This document shows positions 8,061 through 10,545 of a DNA stretch of 10,545 nt, in pieces. The notes under the pieces were generated by a model, which was not told the DNA's origin, made no database searches, and saw nothing but the letters and a program-made list of their open reading frames with translations. Location of the stretch: NCBI GenBank assembly GCA_003024985.2, contig PXIH01S0014852.1. One strand, 5' to 3'. The DNA is from Euperipatoides rowelli (taxonomy: Eukaryota > Onychophora > Udeonychophora > Euonychophora > Peripatopsidae). Within the stretch, counting starts at the first letter, position 1; the number at the start of each line of letters is the position of its first letter. Position numbers and translations under genes: made by a program.

Positions 8061-8603
8061 CTGATATGAGTATTAAAGAGATTAAAAATAAGTGTTGTAA
8101 GTTTAGTAGTTTGATGGGAATTGGATATAATGACAAATTAGGCCTACCTTCATACCATATGATAGTAAAATTCCATAAGCAGCCATTAAGTTTCAGATTC
8201 ATTACAAAATGTAAATTAATTGTTTTCAATGAATTAGACTCTATTATTAATTATTTATTAATTTTGTTTTGAATAAATTAAAATTTAATAGAGACAATAC
8301 AAATTTTTGAGTCATTAATTCAAACAATGATACCATTGATTTAATTAACAAAAGTTTTGAAAATAGACTTAATTTTGAGATAGAGACAATTACCAGCTTC
8401 AATTTAGAAAACTCTATACTAATTTACCACATAATCTTATTTTAATAGCAATTTTAATATTTTTTAAAAAAAATTTGCCATTAGGCCTTAAGTTTAAATT
8501 ATGTAATTTTAACTATAATTTTAGCTTACATCAAATTAATGAAATTTTTTAATTCTGCCTTAAAGTGGTTTATCAATGCCTATTTCAACTTTATTGGTTT
8601 ATG
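7981..8603 (+). pseudogene. reverse transcriptase relic, N-terminal part
   Basis: This is the fingers side of an RT unlike that of the LTR element. NEDLVFENADMSIKEIKNK is followed by LGLPSYHMIVKFHKQPLSFR and FIT (about 8139-8208), corresponding to the LPK.HK.P..FRFI block of a widespread animal RT group. KLYTNLPHNL (8409-8438) corresponds to the TLYT.IPH block that follows the first catalytic aspartate region. LHQINEIF and then, after a frame change, LKWFINAYFNFIG (about 8560-8603) match the segment just before the GIPQG motif. Stops and frame changes are numerous (for example at 8030, 8270 and 8550). I associate this group loosely with Penelope-like or related non-LTR elements; the clade is uncertain. 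It continues at 9745. Confidence 0.7.
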
Positions 8604-8780
8604 TGTATTTTTGTAAAAAAAAAATATTGTTTAATTAATTAATTTGTTATATTCGGTCCATAGACTTTTATGCCCATATGTAGCAAATTATCAACCATTT
8701 ATATGATGAATCTTGGTAAAAAAAATTGTGCCGATTCCAGTAATAGTTTTTGTGGTTGACTTGTTGTCAGACCAGAATAT

Positions 8781-9080
8781 GAGAGTCTAGAACCAGGATC
8801 CAATAAAAGTGACATTTTAGTAATAGATAGCAGCTTTTACTTACTTATTTTATTATTTACAGTCTTAACCTTTTCCTTATCCGGAACCATAACTCCTACT
8901 ATATATTAAACCTACTATGCCCCAACCCTATGATAATGAAGGGGTGAAATAATAATTTTTTGATCGATTTTGATAATTTTAAGCTATTTCCACCAAATAT
9001 TTGGTGTATATGACAACTATATGTGCAGATGTTAAAATGTGTTAATTGTCACTTATTGTATCCCTTTTCTAACGTTTCCT
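8781..9080 (+). repeat. dispersed MITE-like repeat, copy C
   Basis: This is the second near full-length copy, same orientation as A and B. It starts at GAGAGTCTAGAACCAGGATC and ends at about TAACGTTT. The left motif CAATAAAAGTGACATTTTAG and the right TTGTCACTTATTG form an imperfect inverted pair as in B. The middle contains CACCAAATATTTGGTG (about 8991-9006), a perfect 16-bp palindrome, which is decayed to CACCATTTGGCG in B. A pyrimidine-rich run ending TTTACAG precedes TCTTAACC, as in the other copies. No coding capacity is seen. Confidence 0.8.
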
Positions 9081-9627
9081 ACCAGACATAAATAGGGGCC
9101 AACTCCTTTACAGACCAATCAGAATGTAGATCAGTGATTCAAAGCTTTATTTATTATTTTTTATTTGCAGTCAGACTTTGGAAATAATAGTAAACATTTT
9201 GTTCTCATCCTGTAAAGTTAGTAATGTACAAAAGCCTTCTGGTGTTTTCTTTTTCTTAAAATTGATTTCAACTTCAGTCCCAAGAATTATCTCAAAATTT
9301 TATGGATTTCTAGGCAATAGATCTGGAGCAGCACTCCATGGGGTGAAGGTCTTGCTTGAATTAAAATAAATAAATAAATAAAATTGATGCAAAGAAAGTA
9401 ACCTTTTCACTGTTCTTTTTTTATTCAAAACATTAAGTAATAACATTGGTTGGCTATAACATTATTTCTGCTCTGTGGCTCCATGGTCTAGCATGATAGC
9501 ATCTTGATCCCAGATATGTATTTCCCCACAGCAAGATTTTATCCTTTGGCTACATCAAATTTACGTCAGCTTGTGGGTTTTATATTTTTTAAACAACTTA
9601 GAAACTTGCAAATTTTTATGTTTCAGT
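9081..9627. other. non-coding interior of the split insertion
   Basis: I recognise no gene here. AGCTTTATTTATTATTTTTT ending in GCAGTC (9142-9172) looks like a further scrap of the pyrimidine-run/CAGTC part of the dispersed repeat. An open frame at 9178-9369 gives no recognisable protein and ends in the TAAA repeat. The TAAA tract could be the tail of a short retroposon ending near 9362, but no promoter boxes or head sequence can be defined. Confidence 0.5.
9363..9383. repeat. (TAAA)n simple repeat
   Basis: About five tandem units of TAAA/AAAT. Short A-rich tandem tails of this type are common at the 3' end of SINEs and some LINEs, and the GC-richer sequence just to the left (GGAGCAGCACTCCATGGGG) would fit a short element body, but I cannot name one. 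Confidence 0.8.
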
Positions 9628-9706
9628 ACAAATTGATTAATTAAACAAATATTTTTAAGTAAAACTAAACATAAATCAATTAAAAAAAAACATTGATAAA
9701 CCACTT

Positions 9707-9725
9707 TAATAATAATAATAATAAT
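9707..9725. repeat. (TAA)n microsatellite at insertion edge
   Basis: Six tandem TAA units directly abut the right inverted-repeat arm ending at 9709. The microsatellite blurs the exact right junction of the inserted segment and would allow slippage to create or hide a TA or TTAA target duplication. Confidence 0.85.
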
Positions 9726-9744
9726 ATCTATATCTTTAATATAT

Positions 9745-10278
9745 TTAAAGACAATGCAAAGGCATTCCACAAGGGGTCAATTTTGGAGCAGGGATGGCTA
9801 ATTTGTTTCTATACCGGTACTACTATGAAAATAAATTTTGGAAAAAGCAGATCAAACTGTGTTTGAAAAGAGGTACATAGATGATGTTGTATTTTTTAAT
9901 TCCTGCCATCTTGGCTTTGATTTAGACATTTATCCTAAAGAGTTAAATATAAAAAGAGTAGGACTTGATAATAAAAAAAGCATTTTTTTCTGGATTTAAA
10001 TATAGATTTAGTTAACAAAACAATAAGTAAATATGATAAAGGAAGGGATTATAAATTTAATGTAATTAGCTTACCACATAAATATAGTAACATTTCAACA
10101 AATATAGTTAAAAGCATCTTTATTAGCCAAATTTTAAGACATTAACATTTGTAATAAGGGGGAAGATTTCATTTTTAATTTGACTGTTTTGATTAAAACA
10201 CTTATGGATAATGGCTATTCAGTTTAATTTCTAAATTACATTTATAATAATAATTCATATAAATTTTCCATTTGCTAA
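9745..10278 (+). pseudogene. reverse transcriptase relic, catalytic C-terminal part
   Basis: RQCKGIPQG (9749-9775) is the RT GIPQG/GIPMG block and is followed by MANLFLYRYYYE. After a frame change, KRYIDDVVFFN (about 9868-9900) is the catalytic box with YIDD at 9874-9885. Next come IYPKEL (9928-9945), and in a third frame FLDLNID (about 9987-10007), YDKGRDYKFNVISLPHKYSN (10032-10091) and ISQILR (10122-10139). A further shift gives INICNKGEDFIFNL and LIKTLMDNGY (to 10218), with a stop at 10225 and open codons to a stop at 10276-10278. This order (YIDD, IYP.EL, LDL.I, YDKR.DF.F, SN.., ISQ) matches the same animal RT group as 7981-8603. At least three frame breaks make it nonfunctional although the YIDD box itself is intact. 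No endonuclease domain (GIY-YIG or other) is seen after it. Confidence 0.75.
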
Positions 10279-10545
10279 ATAATTATAAACAGTAATTTTC
10301 TCTTATCCTTTTGATTTTCAATTTTTAGGTTTTAGTTGTAAAAAAAAGGGAATTTAAATACAACATTTATTATTTTGTCTTGGGGAAATAGTAAAGTTTA
10401 AATTTTTTAATTTTAACTTTGGGATTTGTACATTTTTCTAGTTTTGGTTCTTTAAGTAGAATTTATTTGGTTACAGTTAATTTTTATCATCTGTTTAATT
10501 TTGCTTTTAATTGTAATTATTTAAGATTCATTACAAATCAATTAA
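10279..10545. other. AT-rich tail, no gene seen
   Basis: The sequence after the RT relic is A/T rich with stops in all frames. It could be the 3' untranslated part of the RT element, but no tail, terminal repeat or target duplication is visible before the window ends. Confidence 0.5.

Larger units (their letters stand above)
8560..9709. mobile_element. inverted-repeat-bounded insertion splitting the RT relic
   Basis: TTAAAGTGGTTTATCAATG at 8560-8578 is the exact reverse complement of 9691-9709. With gaps, the similarity extends inward to about 8649 and 9628, including a shared TTTAATTAAT-type block. This gives 82-90-bp inverted repeats around about 980 bp. The outer TTAA or TA could be a target duplication as in piggyBac or Tc1/mariner elements, but the terminal bases do not match the usual start of either. 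The left arm also reads as RT protein up to about 8603, so the right arm may be an inverted copy of RT sequence rather than a true transposon end. The interior holds dispersed-repeat copy C and no transposase. Confidence 0.6.

Noticed and set aside
9178-9369. Open frame of 63 codons on the plus strand
   Set aside because: It runs into the TAAA tail-like repeat, has no recognisable similarity, and is expected by chance in sequence of this composition.
9475-9550. tRNA-like stretch (GGCTCCATGGTCTAGCATGATAGC) with an A-box-like word
   Set aside because: The first part resembles tRNA-Gln/Glu 5' halves, but no anticodon stem, T-arm or B box (GGTTCGA-like) follows and the ends do not pair. At best it is a decayed tRNA-derived SINE head.
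1-10545. CRISPR array or prokaryotic operon
   Set aside because: No regularly spaced direct repeats, no ribosome-binding-site-led gene series, and the mobile elements are animal types.

Overview
This window looks like non-genic, repeat-dominated DNA from a large, AT-rich animal genome, most likely an invertebrate such as a mollusc or another marine metazoan. That guess rests on three things: many homopolymer A/T runs, no compact operon-like gene packing, and decayed copies of several animal-type mobile elements inserted into or beside one another. I see no intact host gene, rRNA, CRISPR array or convincing tRNA. Every protein signal I recognise is broken by stops and frameshifts, so this is a fossil bed rather than a working locus.

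Layout from left to right. 1-1277 is AT-rich and featureless apart from a poly(A)/GA tract. 1278-1550 is a pair of inverted arms, perfect over 27 bp, enclosing a partial copy (A) of a dispersed repeat. About 1640-3789 is a 2.1-kb intronless, frameshifted relic of a multi-copy animal protein family that carries an HAFTGCDTTS-like motif and ends in a Tesmin/TSO1-like cysteine-rich (CXC-type) segment. About 4322-4600 is copy B of the dispersed repeat, followed by a poly(T) tract and a degenerate GGGAC-rich transposon-end remnant (4796-4920).

5228 to about 7848 is the gag-protease part of a Ty3/gypsy-like LTR retrotransposon. It is interrupted near its start by a 400-bp hAT deletion derivative (5305-5704), which keeps the first exon-like piece of a GTF2IRD2/Charlie8-type transposase on the minus strand. 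The LTR element stops right after the protease, where a foldback (7845-8060) begins. The right arm of that foldback is the N-terminal part of a different reverse transcriptase (RT) ORF. This RT relic runs to about 8603, is split by about 1.1 kb of other sequence, and resumes at about 9745 with the GIPQG and YIDD motifs, ending near 10278. The splitting segment is bounded by 82-90-bp inverted repeats and carries copy C of the dispersed repeat.

Two points deserve attention. First, the dispersed repeat (A, B, C) is a MITE-like family I do not recognise: it has inverted near-terminal motifs (ATCCAATAAGTGACA) and, in C, a 16-bp palindrome, and two of its three copies lie between inverted-repeat arms. 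Second, the RT relic contains two separate inverted duplications of its own coding sequence. The nested order suggests a rough history: the LTR element and the RT element came first, then the hAT and dispersed-repeat insertions, then general decay.
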